DNA of 64,000 nt from Sphingomonas sp. LM7 (GTDB lineage: Bacteria > Pseudomonadota > Alphaproteobacteria > Sphingomonadales > Sphingomonadaceae): assembly GCF_002002925.1 (NCBI RefSeq), contig NZ_CP019511.1, forward strand, positions 1 to 64,000, in the 5' to 3' direction. Positions 37,084 to 45,899 of this stretch are shown in pieces; the stretch's first letter is position 1, and each line of letters opens with the position of its first letter. The notes below the pieces were generated by a model that saw nothing but the letters and a program-made list of their open reading frames with translations, ran no database searches and was not told where the DNA came from. The translations under genes were made by a program, and so were the position numbers.

Positions 37084-39468
37084 ATGCAGACGATGCGCGC
37101 TTCCCGCCGTGAGTTGATGTTCGGAGCCGCCGCGCTGGCGGTGACGGCACAGGCGGGGATCGCGCGCGCCGCGGCCGCCGGGGCAGTCGTGGCCAAGGGG
37201 CTGAAGCCATTGCCGCTCGCGTCGGTCCGCCTGCGGCCTTCGGACTATGCCACCGCCGTCGAGGTCAACCGCAAGTATCTCCATCGGCTGAGCCCGGACC
37301 GGCTGCTGCATAATTTCCGCAAATATGCCGGGCTCGAGCCCAAGGCAGAAATCTATGGCGGGTGGGAGAGCGACACGATCGCCGGCCATACTTTGGGCCA
37401 CTACATGACGGCGCTGGTGCTGACCTGGCAGCAGACCGGCGACGCCGAGATGCGCACCCGCGCCGACTATATCGTCGACCAACTCGTCGAGGCGCAGGCC
37501 AAGCGCGGCACCGGCTATGTCGGCGGGCTCGGGCGCAAGCGCAAGGACGGCACCACGGTCGATGGCGAGGAGATTTTTGCCGAGATCAGGAAGGGCGAGA
37601 TCAAGTCCGGCGGGTTCGATCTCAACGGCTCCTGGGCGCCGTTCTACACAGTGCACAAGCTGTTCGCCGGGCTGCTCGACATCCACGCCGCCTGGGGCAA
37701 TCCCAAGGCGCTGACCGTCGCCACTGGCTTGGCCGGCTATTTCGAGCAGGTGTTCGCCCCGCTGACTCCCGAGCAGGTGCAGAATGTGCTCGCCTGCGAA
37801 TATGGCGGGATCAACGAGAGCTTCGCCGAACTCTATGCGCGCACCGGCAACCAGCGCTGGCTCAAGATGGCGCGGACCTTCTACGACAATCGCGTGCTCG
37901 ATCCGCTCAAGGCGCGCGAGGACAAGCTCGCCAATTTCCACGCCAATACGCAGGTGCCCAAGCTGATCGGCCTCGCCCGGCTGCACGACCTTGCCGGCGA
38001 TCCGGCGGACAAGACCGCGCCGACCTTCTTCTGGGACCGCGTCGTCCACCACCACAGCTATGTGATCGGCGGCAACGCCGACCGCGAATATTTCTTCGAG
38101 CCCGACACGATCGCGCGGCACATCACCGAAGTCACCTGCGAGCATTGCAACACCTACAATATGCTCAAGCTGACGCGGCAGCTCTGGGCGTGGGAGCCCG
38201 ATGGCGCGCTGTTCGACTATTACGAGCGCGCGCACCTCAACCATGTGATGTCGGCGCAGGACCCGGCGACCGGCGGTTTCACTTATATGACGCCGCTGAT
38301 GAGCGGCACCGATCGCGGCTTTTCCAGCACCGACGACGATGCCTTCTGGTGCTGCGTCGGCTCTGGCATGGAGAGCCATGCCAAGCATGGCGAGTCGATC
38401 TTCTGGGAAGACGATGCCGGCGGGCTGACCGTTAACCTCTACATCCCGGCCGACGCGACCTGGAAGAAGCGCGCCGCAACGATGACGCTCGAGACCGGCT
38501 ATCCCTACACGCCCGAATCGAAGCTGACCTTCGCCAAGGTGAAGGCGGGCAAGTTCCCGGTGGCGCTGCGCGTGCCCGGCTGGGCCGAGGGCAAGGCCGT
38601 CGTCACGGTCAACGGCGAAACGGTCACGCCGGTATTCGCGCGCGGCTATGCGGTGGTCGATCGCCGCTGGAAGGCCGGCGACAGCGTGGCAATCATGCTG
38701 CCGCTTGATTTGCGGATCGAAGCGACGCCGGGCGACGACGATACGATCGCAGTGCTGCGCGGGCCGTTGGTGCTCGCCGCCGATCTGGGGCCGCGCGAGA
38801 CCAAGTGGGAACAGGCCGATCCCGCGCTGGTCGGCGCCGACCTGCTGGGCGGCTTCAGCGCGACCAACGCCGCGGCTGGTCAGTATGCCACGCGGGGTGT
38901 GGTGCGCCCGGCCGACCTGGATTTCGTCCCCTTCTATCGGCAGTATAACCGTCGCAGCGCAGTCTATTTCAAGCGTTTCAGCGAAGCCGCGTGGAAGACC
39001 GAAGAAGCGGCCTACAACGCAGAGCAGGCGCGGCTGAAGGACATCGCCGCGCGCTCGGTCGACGTGATGCATCTGGGCGAGATGCAGCCCGAGCGCGATC
39101 ACAATTTGACCAGCGAGCTCAGCTATCCCGTGGTCTATCGCGGGCGACAGGGCCGCGATGCGCGCGCCGGTGGCTTCATCGAGTTCGACATGGCGGTGAA
39201 GCCGGGCCCGCTGCTGCTGCAGGCGAGCTATTGGGGCGACGAGCGCCCGCGCAGCTTTGACATCCTGATCGATGGCGCCAAGGTCGCGACGCAGAAGCTG
39301 GCGCACGACAAGCCGGGCAAGTTCTTCGACGTCGAATATCCGGTTCCCGAGGCACTGACCAAGGGCAAGCAGAAGGTCCGCGTTCGGATCGTGCCGCATG
39401 AGCGTACCACGGCGGGTCCGGTATTCGGCGTGCGCCTGTTCACGGCAAAGCCGGGCGCGACGACTTGA
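37084..39468 (+). CDS. GH127 beta-L-arabinofuranosidase (DUF1680)
   Basis: The 794-residue protein matches GH127 along its length: GHTLGHYMTAL, NGSWAPFYTVHKLFAGLLD, VTCEHCNTYNMLKLTR and FWCCVGSGMESHAKHG. Glu353, Cys355, Cys423 and Cys424 correspond to the Zn-thiolate active site of Bifidobacterium HypBA1 (Glu338, Cys340, Cys417, Cys418), with Cys423 as expected nucleophile. HypBA1 removes beta-L-arabinofuranose from hydroxyproline-linked arabinosides. A twin-arginine signal (SRRELMFGAAALAVTAQAG) suggests export after folding. A C-terminal beta-domain follows. Confidence 0.92.
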   Translation: MQTMRASRRELMFGAAALAVTAQAGIARAAAAGAVVAKGLKPLPLASVRLRPSDYATAVEVNRKYLHRLSPDRLLHNFRKYAGLEPKAEIYGGWESDTIAGHTLGHYMTALVLTWQQTGDAEMRTRADYIVDQLVEAQAKRGTGYVGGLGRKRKDGTTVDGEEIFAEIRKGEIKSGGFDLNGSWAPFYTVHKLFAGLLDIHAAWGNPKALTVATGLAGYFEQVFAPLTPEQVQNVLACEYGGINESFAELYARTGNQRWLKMARTFYDNRVLDPLKAREDKLANFHANTQVPKLIGLARLHDLAGDPADKTAPTFFWDRVVHHHSYVIGGNADREYFFEPDTIARHITEVTCEHCNTYNMLKLTRQLWAWEPDGALFDYYERAHLNHVMSAQDPATGGFTYMTPLMSGTDRGFSSTDDDAFWCCVGSGMESHAKHGESIFWEDDAGGLTVNLYIPADATWKKRAATMTLETGYPYTPESKLTFAKVKAGKFPVALRVPGWAEGKAVVTVNGETVTPVFARGYAVVDRRWKAGDSVAIMLPLDLRIEATPGDDDTIAVLRGPLVLAADLGPRETKWEQADPALVGADLLGGFSATNAAAGQYATRGVVRPADLDFVPFYRQYNRRSAVYFKRFSEAAWKTEEAAYNAEQARLKDIAARSVDVMHLGEMQPERDHNLTSELSYPVVYRGRQGRDARAGGFIEFDMAVKPGPLLLQASYWGDERPRSFDILIDGAKVATQKLAHDKPGKFFDVEYPVPEALTKGKQKVRVRIVPHERTTAGPVFGVRLFTAKPGATT

Positions 39469-40487
39469 GCGAGCCCGTGGCCGGCGTCGTGTTGACGCTC
39501 GACGAATTGCGCGACCTCGCCCGCGCCAAGCTGCGCGCGGCGGGGCTGGGCGGCGATCATGCCGATGCGGTGGCCGAGACGATGGTCTCCGGCGAGCGCG
39601 ACGGTTGCGCCAGTCACGGTATCTATCGGCTGCTGGTTGCCGATCGCAGCATCCGGGCCGGGGTAGTCGTGCCCGATGCAGTGCCGAAGGTTTCCGAACC
39701 CAAGGCTGGACTGGTTCGTGTCGACGGCGGCGGCGGTTTTGCGCAGCTTGCCTTCGAGCGCGGCATGCCGCTTCTGGTCGCTAAGGCGCGTGCCAACGGG
39801 ATCGCCGCGCTGGCGCTCAACAACGTCGTTCATTTCGCCGCGCTGTGGCCCGAGGTCGAGGCGCTGGCGGAGCAGGGGCTTGTCGCATTGGCTTTCACGC
39901 CTAGCCACGCCTGGGTCGCGCCGGCGGGCGGCACCAAGCCGGTCTTCGGCACCAATCCGATCGCGTTCGGTTGGCCGCGCCCGGGGCGCGAGCCGTTCGT
40001 GTTCGACTTCGCAACCAGCGCAGTCGCGCGGGGCGAAATCGAGCTGCACCGGCGCGAGGGCAAGCCGATCCCCGACGACTGGGGCTATGACGCGCAGGGT
40101 GACAGCACCACCGATGCCAAGGCAGCGCTTGACGGCGCAATGCGGACCTTTGGCGGGCACAAGGGCTCGGCGCTCGCCGCGATGGTCGAGTTGCTCGCCG
40201 GGCCGCTGATCGCCGACATGACCAGCGCGGAATCGATTGCGGCCGATGGCGGGCGCGGCGGGTCGCCGATCGGCGGCGAACTGATCGTCGCTATCGATCC
40301 GGCAGGGTTCCTCGGCGATGCGGTGCAGGCGCATCTGCTGCGAGCCGAGACGTTGTTCGAGACGATCGAGGGGCAGGGCGCAAGACTGCCGTCGCAGCGG
40401 CGCTATGCCGCCCGGGCGCGCAGCCTGGCGCAGGGCGTGACGATCCCCGCGGCGCTATATGCCGACATCATGGCAATCGGAGTTTGA
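39465..40487 (+). CDS. Ldh/DpkA-family NAD(P)H-dependent reductase
   Basis: The 340-residue protein belongs to the malate/L-lactate/ureidoglycolate dehydrogenase fold: GERDGCASHGIYRL, FGTNPIAFGWPRPG and GGHKGSALAAMVELL are family landmarks. Within it are Delta1-piperideine/Delta1-pyrroline-2-carboxylate reductases (DpkA, LhpI), the most fitting role beside hydroxyproline genes; malate dehydrogenase activity cannot be excluded. TTG 39465 overlaps the GH127 stop (TTGA). Confidence 0.82.
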   Translation: MSEPVAGVVLTLDELRDLARAKLRAAGLGGDHADAVAETMVSGERDGCASHGIYRLLVADRSIRAGVVVPDAVPKVSEPKAGLVRVDGGGGFAQLAFERGMPLLVAKARANGIAALALNNVVHFAALWPEVEALAEQGLVALAFTPSHAWVAPAGGTKPVFGTNPIAFGWPRPGREPFVFDFATSAVARGEIELHRREGKPIPDDWGYDAQGDSTTDAKAALDGAMRTFGGHKGSALAAMVELLAGPLIADMTSAESIAADGGRGGSPIGGELIVAIDPAGFLGDAVQAHLLRAETLFETIEGQGARLPSQRRYAARARSLAQGVTIPAALYADIMAIGV

Positions 40488-40489
40488 AG

Positions 40490-42256
40490 ATGCGGGCATG
40501 GCGCAAGGCGGCGATGTTGCTCGCCGGGGTGGCGACGCTTAGCGCGGCGGCGGAGGCGGGCACGCCGGTAGCCGGGTCCGACGCGCAGTTCCGCAAGCTC
40601 TACACCGAGGAATATGCGTGGCGGCAGCGCCAGCAGGCGCCCAATGAGGACAGCCCGAAGGACCAGAAGCAGGGCGGCCTGCCCGATGTCGGCCCCGCCG
40701 CGCAGGCCGCGCGGCTGGCGCGCTGGACCGCGACGCTAGCGGCGCTGAGCAAGCTCGATCCCGCCAACCTTTCGCCGGCCGAGCGCGTCAACTACGCGGT
40801 CTACAAGGGCCAGATCGAAGCGCTGCTGAACGAGCAGAAATATCGTGAGTATGAGAAGCCGCTTAATTCGGACACGAGCTTCTGGGGCGATCTGGCCGAA
40901 TCCGCGCGCGGTGATTTCGCGCGCGAGGAAGACTATCGCCGCTACATCGCGACGCTGCGTGATATCCCGCGCTATTTCGACCAGCAGATCGTGAACATGC
41001 GCGCGGGGCTGGCGCGCGGTTTCACCCCGTCGCGGATCACGCTTCAGGGCCGCGATGCCGGCGTCGCCAAGGTGGCCGAGGCGAAGACTCCGGCGGATTC
41101 CCCCTTCTTCGCACCCTTCGGCAAATTCCCAGCAGGCATGCCGGTGGAGACCCAGGCAAAGCTGCGTGCCGAGGGCGAAGCGGCGATCCGCGAGGCAGTG
41201 GTTCCTGCACACGCCAAGCTGCAGCGTTTCCTGCGCGACGAATATATACCCGGCGCACGTACGGCGCTGGCGGCAAACGACCTGCCCGACGGGCGAGCCT
41301 ATTACCGGTCCAAGGTCGCCGAATATACCACGCTCGATCAGACGCCCGAGCAGGTTCACGCGGTCGGTCTTGCCGAAGTCGCCAAGATCCGCGCGCGGAT
41401 GCACGACGTGATGCAGCAGGTCGGCTTCAAGGGCGACCTTGCCGCCTTCCTGACCTTCCTGCGCACCGATCCGCAATTCTACGCCAAGACCCCGCAGGCC
41501 TTGCTCGACCGGGGCGCCTGGATCGCCAAGACCTTCGACGGCAAGGCGTCCAAATATTTCGGCCGGCTGCCGCGCAGCCGCTTCGCGATCATTCCAGTGC
41601 CCGACGACATCGCGCCCTTCTACACCGGCGGGCGCGGCGGACCGGGCGTGTACCTGATCAACACCTATAATCTGCCCGCGCGGCCGCTCTATTCGCTGCC
41701 GGCGCTGACGCTGCACGAGAGCGCGCCGGGCCACGCCTTCCAGATGCCGCTCGCCGCCGAGAACAAGGACCTGCCGGCGTTCCGCCGCGACACCTATCTG
41801 TCGGTCTATGGCGAGGGTTGGGCGCTGTACTGCGAGGCGCTGGGCGAAGAGATGGGGATGTACCAGACGCCCTATGAAGTGTTCGGCATGCTCAGCTACC
41901 AGATGTGGCGCGCCGCGCGGCTGGTGGTCGATACCGGCATCCATACCCAGGGCTGGACGCGCGAGCAGGCGCAGCAATACCTGATCGACAACACTGCGCT
42001 CGCCAGGCACGAGATCGAGACCGAAGTCGATCGCTACATCGCCTGGCCGGGTCAGGCGCTCAGCTATTACACCGGCGAGCTGGCGATCCTGAACGCCCGT
42101 GCGCGCGCCGAAAAGGCACTCGGTGCGAAGTTCGACATCCGCGCCTTTCACGACGCGGTGCTCGCGCTTGGATCGGTGCCCATCCCCGAGATCGACCGCC
42201 GCATCGACCAGCTCATCGCCGATGGCGGCAAGGGCCCTTACCCCGACGAGGAATGA
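40490..42256 (+). CDS. DUF885 secreted metallopeptidase-like protein
   Basis: A 588-residue exported protein with signal MRAWRKAAMLLAGVATLSAA. The DUF885 zinc motif is present as LHESAPGHAFQ (HExxPGH) with the third-ligand region YGEGWALYCEALGEEMG about 30 residues later. The family is related to M32/M3-type peptidases and is exported in many sphingomonads. ATG 40490 is preferred, with GGAG about 8 bases upstream; a TTG at 40484 overlaps the preceding stop. Confidence 0.88.
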   Translation: MRAWRKAAMLLAGVATLSAAAEAGTPVAGSDAQFRKLYTEEYAWRQRQQAPNEDSPKDQKQGGLPDVGPAAQAARLARWTATLAALSKLDPANLSPAERVNYAVYKGQIEALLNEQKYREYEKPLNSDTSFWGDLAESARGDFAREEDYRRYIATLRDIPRYFDQQIVNMRAGLARGFTPSRITLQGRDAGVAKVAEAKTPADSPFFAPFGKFPAGMPVETQAKLRAEGEAAIREAVVPAHAKLQRFLRDEYIPGARTALAANDLPDGRAYYRSKVAEYTTLDQTPEQVHAVGLAEVAKIRARMHDVMQQVGFKGDLAAFLTFLRTDPQFYAKTPQALLDRGAWIAKTFDGKASKYFGRLPRSRFAIIPVPDDIAPFYTGGRGGPGVYLINTYNLPARPLYSLPALTLHESAPGHAFQMPLAAENKDLPAFRRDTYLSVYGEGWALYCEALGEEMGMYQTPYEVFGMLSYQMWRAARLVVDTGIHTQGWTREQAQQYLIDNTALARHEIETEVDRYIAWPGQALSYYTGELAILNARARAEKALGAKFDIRAFHDAVLALGSVPIPEIDRRIDQLIADGGKGPYPDEE

Positions 42257-42257
42257 C

Positions 42258-43805
42258 ATGACCCGATTGCCTGCCCTCGCCGCGTTGCTGGCGATGCCCG
42301 CGGCTGCCTGCGCCCAGACCGCGCCCGAGACGATCACGTCGAAGGGCAACCCGATCCTCGCCGACGGTCGCTATTACACCACCGATCCGGCGCCGCTGGT
42401 CGATGGCGACACGCTCTACATCTTGACCGGACGCGACGAGGCGGAGCCCGAGGTCAACGACTTCATCATGCCCGAATGGCAGCTGCTCGCGACCAAGGAT
42501 CCCGCGTCGCGCAAATGGCAGCACACGCCCGGCTTCATCCGCCCCGAGAACGTCTTCGCCTGGGCCGAGCCCGCACGCGCCTATGCCGGGCAGATCGTGA
42601 AGGGGGCGGATGGCCGCTTCTATTTCTATGCGCCGGTGCTCGAGAAGAACAGCGACGCCAAAGACCGGTTCGCGATCGGCGTGGCGGTGGCGGATCGCCC
42701 GACCGGGCCGTGGAAGGACGCGCATCCTTCGGGGCCGATCGTCTCGCAGAAGGTGCCGGTCGCCAACGACATCCAGAATATCGATCCCACCGTGCTGCTC
42801 GACGACGATGGCCGGGTGTATCTCTATTGGGGCACGTTCGGGCGGATGCTCGGCATGGAGCTCGAGCGCGACATGGTCACGCCCAAGGGGCCCGAGCGCA
42901 AGTTCGAAGGGCTGACCGGTTTCTTCGAGGCGCCCTGGATCCTGAAGCGCAAGGGCACCTATTACATGCTCTACGCCGGCAACAAGGCGGGCCCCGACAG
43001 CGACTGTACCCCGGCCGTCTACCATGCCTGCCAGGCGTACGGCACCGCGACTTCTCCGTTCGGCCCGTGGACCTATCGCGGCGTCGCGCTCAAGCCGGTC
43101 TCCTCGACCACGTCGCATGCCGGTGTCGTCGAGTTCAAGGGCCGCTGGTACATGGCCTATCACACCGCCGACGCAGTGGGCGGCGGGCATTTCCGTCGCA
43201 GCGTCGCGATCGACCAGATCGAATGGGACGACAGCGTCTCGCCCGCGCGCATCCGCCCGGTGGTGCCGACGCGCGCGCCCCAGCCAGCGCCCGCGCCGAC
43301 GCGCAACATCGCCGGCGCGGCTTCGGCAGTCTCGTCCAACGTCGTGCCGGTGCAATATTGGATCGCCGCGCTCAACGACGGCAAGGTGCGCGCCAATCCG
43401 CTGCCGCCCGAGATGTGGGGCACATGGAACGGCAACAATCCCAAGCAGCCCTGGGTCGAATATCGCTGGCGCAAGCCGGTGACGATCGACGGATCGCGGA
43501 TCCAGTTCTTCGCCGACCAGCCGGCGGGTTCGGGGATCGGCGTCGCCCCGCCCGCGGCGTGGCACCTCGAATATTGGGATGGCGGGTGGAAGCCGGTGGC
43601 GAGCGCGAGCGGCTATGGCACGACGCCGGGCGCGTTCCAGGAGGTCCGCTTCGCGCCGGTGACGACACGGTGCCTGCGCGCGGTGTTCGATGCTTCTGGC
43701 AACGGTCCGCATGCGGGCGTGGGCGTGCAGGAATGGGAAGTGCTGGCGCCCGAGGCCAGGGTGCCGACGGCCGCGCCGAGCGTGGCTGTGGCGGGCTGTG
43801 CCTGA
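42258..43805 (+). CDS. GH43 glycoside hydrolase with C-terminal binding domain
   Basis: The 515-residue exported protein has a GH43 propeller (residues ~25-340) with Asp in YYTTDPAPLV, Asp in NIDPTVLLDDDG and Glu in GFFEAPWILKRKG, then a Pro-rich linker (TRAPQPAPAPTRN) and a C-terminal beta-sandwich module (PWVEYRWRKPVTIDGSRIQF) resembling discoidin-type carbohydrate-binding domains. Likely alpha-L-arabinofuranosidase or similar. It starts 2 bases after the DUF885 stop and closes the gntR-GH127 operon. Confidence 0.88.
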   Translation: MTRLPALAALLAMPAAACAQTAPETITSKGNPILADGRYYTTDPAPLVDGDTLYILTGRDEAEPEVNDFIMPEWQLLATKDPASRKWQHTPGFIRPENVFAWAEPARAYAGQIVKGADGRFYFYAPVLEKNSDAKDRFAIGVAVADRPTGPWKDAHPSGPIVSQKVPVANDIQNIDPTVLLDDDGRVYLYWGTFGRMLGMELERDMVTPKGPERKFEGLTGFFEAPWILKRKGTYYMLYAGNKAGPDSDCTPAVYHACQAYGTATSPFGPWTYRGVALKPVSSTTSHAGVVEFKGRWYMAYHTADAVGGGHFRRSVAIDQIEWDDSVSPARIRPVVPTRAPQPAPAPTRNIAGAASAVSSNVVPVQYWIAALNDGKVRANPLPPEMWGTWNGNNPKQPWVEYRWRKPVTIDGSRIQFFADQPAGSGIGVAPPAAWHLEYWDGGWKPVASASGYGTTPGAFQEVRFAPVTTRCLRAVFDASGNGPHAGVGVQEWEVLAPEARVPTAAPSVAVAGCA

Positions 43806-43811
43806 TGAACG

Positions 43812-43835
43812 CCCCTCCCTGCTTGCAGGGAGGGG
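43812..43835. repeat. Perfect C/G palindrome between convergent genes
   Basis: CCCCTCCCTGC (43812-43822) pairs perfectly with GCAGGGAGGGG (43825-43835) around TT. It is the same element as at 24741 and 25171 and could terminate both convergent operons. Confidence 0.75.
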
Positions 43836-43848
43836 AATCCAGCAGGAC

Positions 43849-44724
43849 TCAACACAATTCGGCAGTGCTCGTCGGCACCGGCCCGGGCGGCACGCGCGCC
43901 GGGTGCTTGTAGAAGGGATCGCCCGGCAGTCGATGCCGCTCGCCATAGACTGCGTGGAGCAGCGCGGCGAGCGCCGGATCGTGCCGCGCCAGATCGGCGT
44001 CGGACAGGATCCGCACCCCGTCCACCACTGCGAGCTTGTTCGAATTGAACCAGAACTGCGTGCCCTCGGCCCAATATTCCTGGACCGTGGTCGCGCCATA
44101 TTCACCGGTCCACAGCCCCTTGTCCTTGGCCGCGGCATAAGCGGCTTCGACGCGGGCATGGAGGGCGGGGTCCACCGCCTGCACCGCATAGAGGATCGCG
44201 TGCGAGAATTCGTGGACGAGGATCGTCTCGCCATAATATTTGGTGCCGGGCACGCCGAGGAGATTCTCGGTCGCGGCGCTGGTCAGCAGCCCGCCCATGC
44301 CGCGGGCGCGCTTGCCCCAATATTCGCGGTCGGTGAGTCGGCCGATCCGTTCGTCATAATGCTTGCGCTCGCAGCGGGTGAGCCGTGGATCGTCGAGCGC
44401 CGGCTTCTTCCAGTCGCGCTGCTCGGGCACGTCGGTGGTCAGTTCGTCGACGCCCATGATCATCACCCGCTGCCCCGCGCGGACCAGCTCGCGGGCGATG
44501 TCGGGACGGCGCGCGAGCATCGCGACCATCATCCGCCGCGCAATCTGCAGCGCTTCGTCGGGAACCGCCTGCGAGGCGGAGACCGGGATGCCGTTCGCAT
44601 CTATCGACTTGGCGTAGAAGGGATCGAGCCTGAGCGCCGCGGGCGGCGTGCCGATCGGCGCGGGTTTGCCGGCGCACGACGCAAGCGCCGCGGCACCGAG
44701 CAACAGGGGAAGCGCACGCCTCAT
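43849..44724 (-). CDS. Lipoprotein with HExxH metallopeptidase motif
   Basis: The 291-residue lipoprotein (signal ending LASCAG) contains LVHEFSHAILYAVQ near residue 170 and a following YWAEGTQFWFNSN whose Glu could be the third zinc ligand, a gluzincin-like arrangement. Family not recognised. ATGA overlap with the M24 peptidase and cotranscription with the D-hydroxyproline oxidase suggest a role in degrading Hyp-containing peptides at the cell surface. Confidence 0.7.
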   Translation of the reverse strand: MRRALPLLLGAAALASCAGKPAPIGTPPAALRLDPFYAKSIDANGIPVSASQAVPDEALQIARRMMVAMLARRPDIARELVRAGQRVMIMGVDELTTDVPEQRDWKKPALDDPRLTRCERKHYDERIGRLTDREYWGKRARGMGGLLTSAATENLLGVPGTKYYGETILVHEFSHAILYAVQAVDPALHARVEAAYAAAKDKGLWTGEYGATTVQEYWAEGTQFWFNSNKLAVVDGVRILSDADLARHDPALAALLHAVYGERHRLPGDPFYKHPARVPPGPVPTSTAELC

Positions 44725-45899
44725 GCGAAGGGCCGGTCGATCGAATGCTGCGGCTCGGTAAACCACGCCGCGCCGGTATCCGTCACGTACATATGGTCTT
44801 CCAGCCGGATACCGTAGCGCTCGGGCACGACGATCATCGGCTCGTTCGAGAAGCACATGCCGGGCGCCAGCGGGGTGCGGTCGCCGCGGACCAGATAGGC
44901 GGGCTCGTGGATCGCCAGCCCGATACCATGCCCGGTGCGGTGGGGCAGGCCGGGGAGGCGATAATCGGGACCAAGGCCCGCGCGTTCGAGCACGCGGCGC
45001 GCGGCGGCATCGACGCTCTCGCACGGTGCGCCGGGCACGACGGCCGCGAAGGCGGCGGCCTGCGCCTCCTTCTCCAGATCCCAGGTCGCGCGGACTTCGT
45101 GATCGACGTTGCCGAACGCATAGGTGCGGGTGATGTCCGAGTGATAGCCGTCGACCAGACAGCCCGTGTCGATCAGCACCAGCTGGTTCTCCTCCAGCGC
45201 CTGGTCGCCCGGCAGCCCATGCGGATAGGCCGTGGCGGTGCCGAACTGCACGGCGCAGAAGCTCGAGCCCGCGGCGCCCAGCGCCCGGTGCGCGTCGTCG
45301 ATGAAGCGCTTGACCGCACTCGCGCGGATGCCGGGTTCGAGGATGCGCGCGGCGCGGCGATGGACTTCGAGCGTCATCGCCTTGGCCTGCTGCATCAGCG
45401 CGAGTTCTGTCGCGGATTTGACCATGCGCAGCCCGTCGATCACCGGCGCGCCGGAGACCGGGCGGAAGGACGCGCGCAGCGGCTCGGACCAGAGGAAGGG
45501 CAGCAGCGGATCTAGCGCAAGCACGGCGTTGGGCGCGAGCACGTCGGCGATCAGCGCGAGCGGACTTTCATCCTCCTCCCACAGCAACAGCTCGGCATCG
45601 ATTGCCAGCTCGGCCTCCAGCGAGCCGCGCTCGAACGCGGGGCAGACGATCCACGGCTTGCCGCTGACTGGAAGCAGCATCGCCACCAGCCGCTCGGTCG
45701 GCGACCACGAAACGCCGGTGAAATAGCGCAGGCTCGGCCCGGCATTGACCAGCAGCGCGTCGGCACCGATCGCGGCCAGCCGCGCGCGGGCGCGCTCCAG
45801 CCGGGCATTGCGTTCGTCAATGCCGATCGGGGGTACGGGCGAAGGCCATTTTTCCAGTGCAGCCAGTTCCGCTGCGATGGTCGAGCCGCCGATAGTCAT
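44721..45899 (-). CDS. M24-family Xaa-Pro peptidase
   Basis: The 392-residue protein has a creatinase/prolidase-type N-terminal domain and a pita-bread catalytic domain with all metal ligands: Asp pair in IDTGCLVDGYHSDITRTY, His in HGIGLAIHEP, Glu in SNEPMIVVP and Glu in IRLEDHMYV. It has no signal peptide, so it acts in the cytoplasm on Xaa-Pro, and possibly Xaa-Hyp, peptides. Both ends overlap neighbours by ATGA. Confidence 0.93.
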   Translation of the reverse strand: MTIGGSTIAAELAALEKWPSPVPPIGIDERNARLERARARLAAIGADALLVNAGPSLRYFTGVSWSPTERLVAMLLPVSGKPWIVCPAFERGSLEAELAIDAELLLWEEDESPLALIADVLAPNAVLALDPLLPFLWSEPLRASFRPVSGAPVIDGLRMVKSATELALMQQAKAMTLEVHRRAARILEPGIRASAVKRFIDDAHRALGAAGSSFCAVQFGTATAYPHGLPGDQALEENQLVLIDTGCLVDGYHSDITRTYAFGNVDHEVRATWDLEKEAQAAAFAAVVPGAPCESVDAAARRVLERAGLGPDYRLPGLPHRTGHGIGLAIHEPAYLVRGDRTPLAPGMCFSNEPMIVVPERYGIRLEDHMYVTDTGAAWFTEPQHSIDRPFA

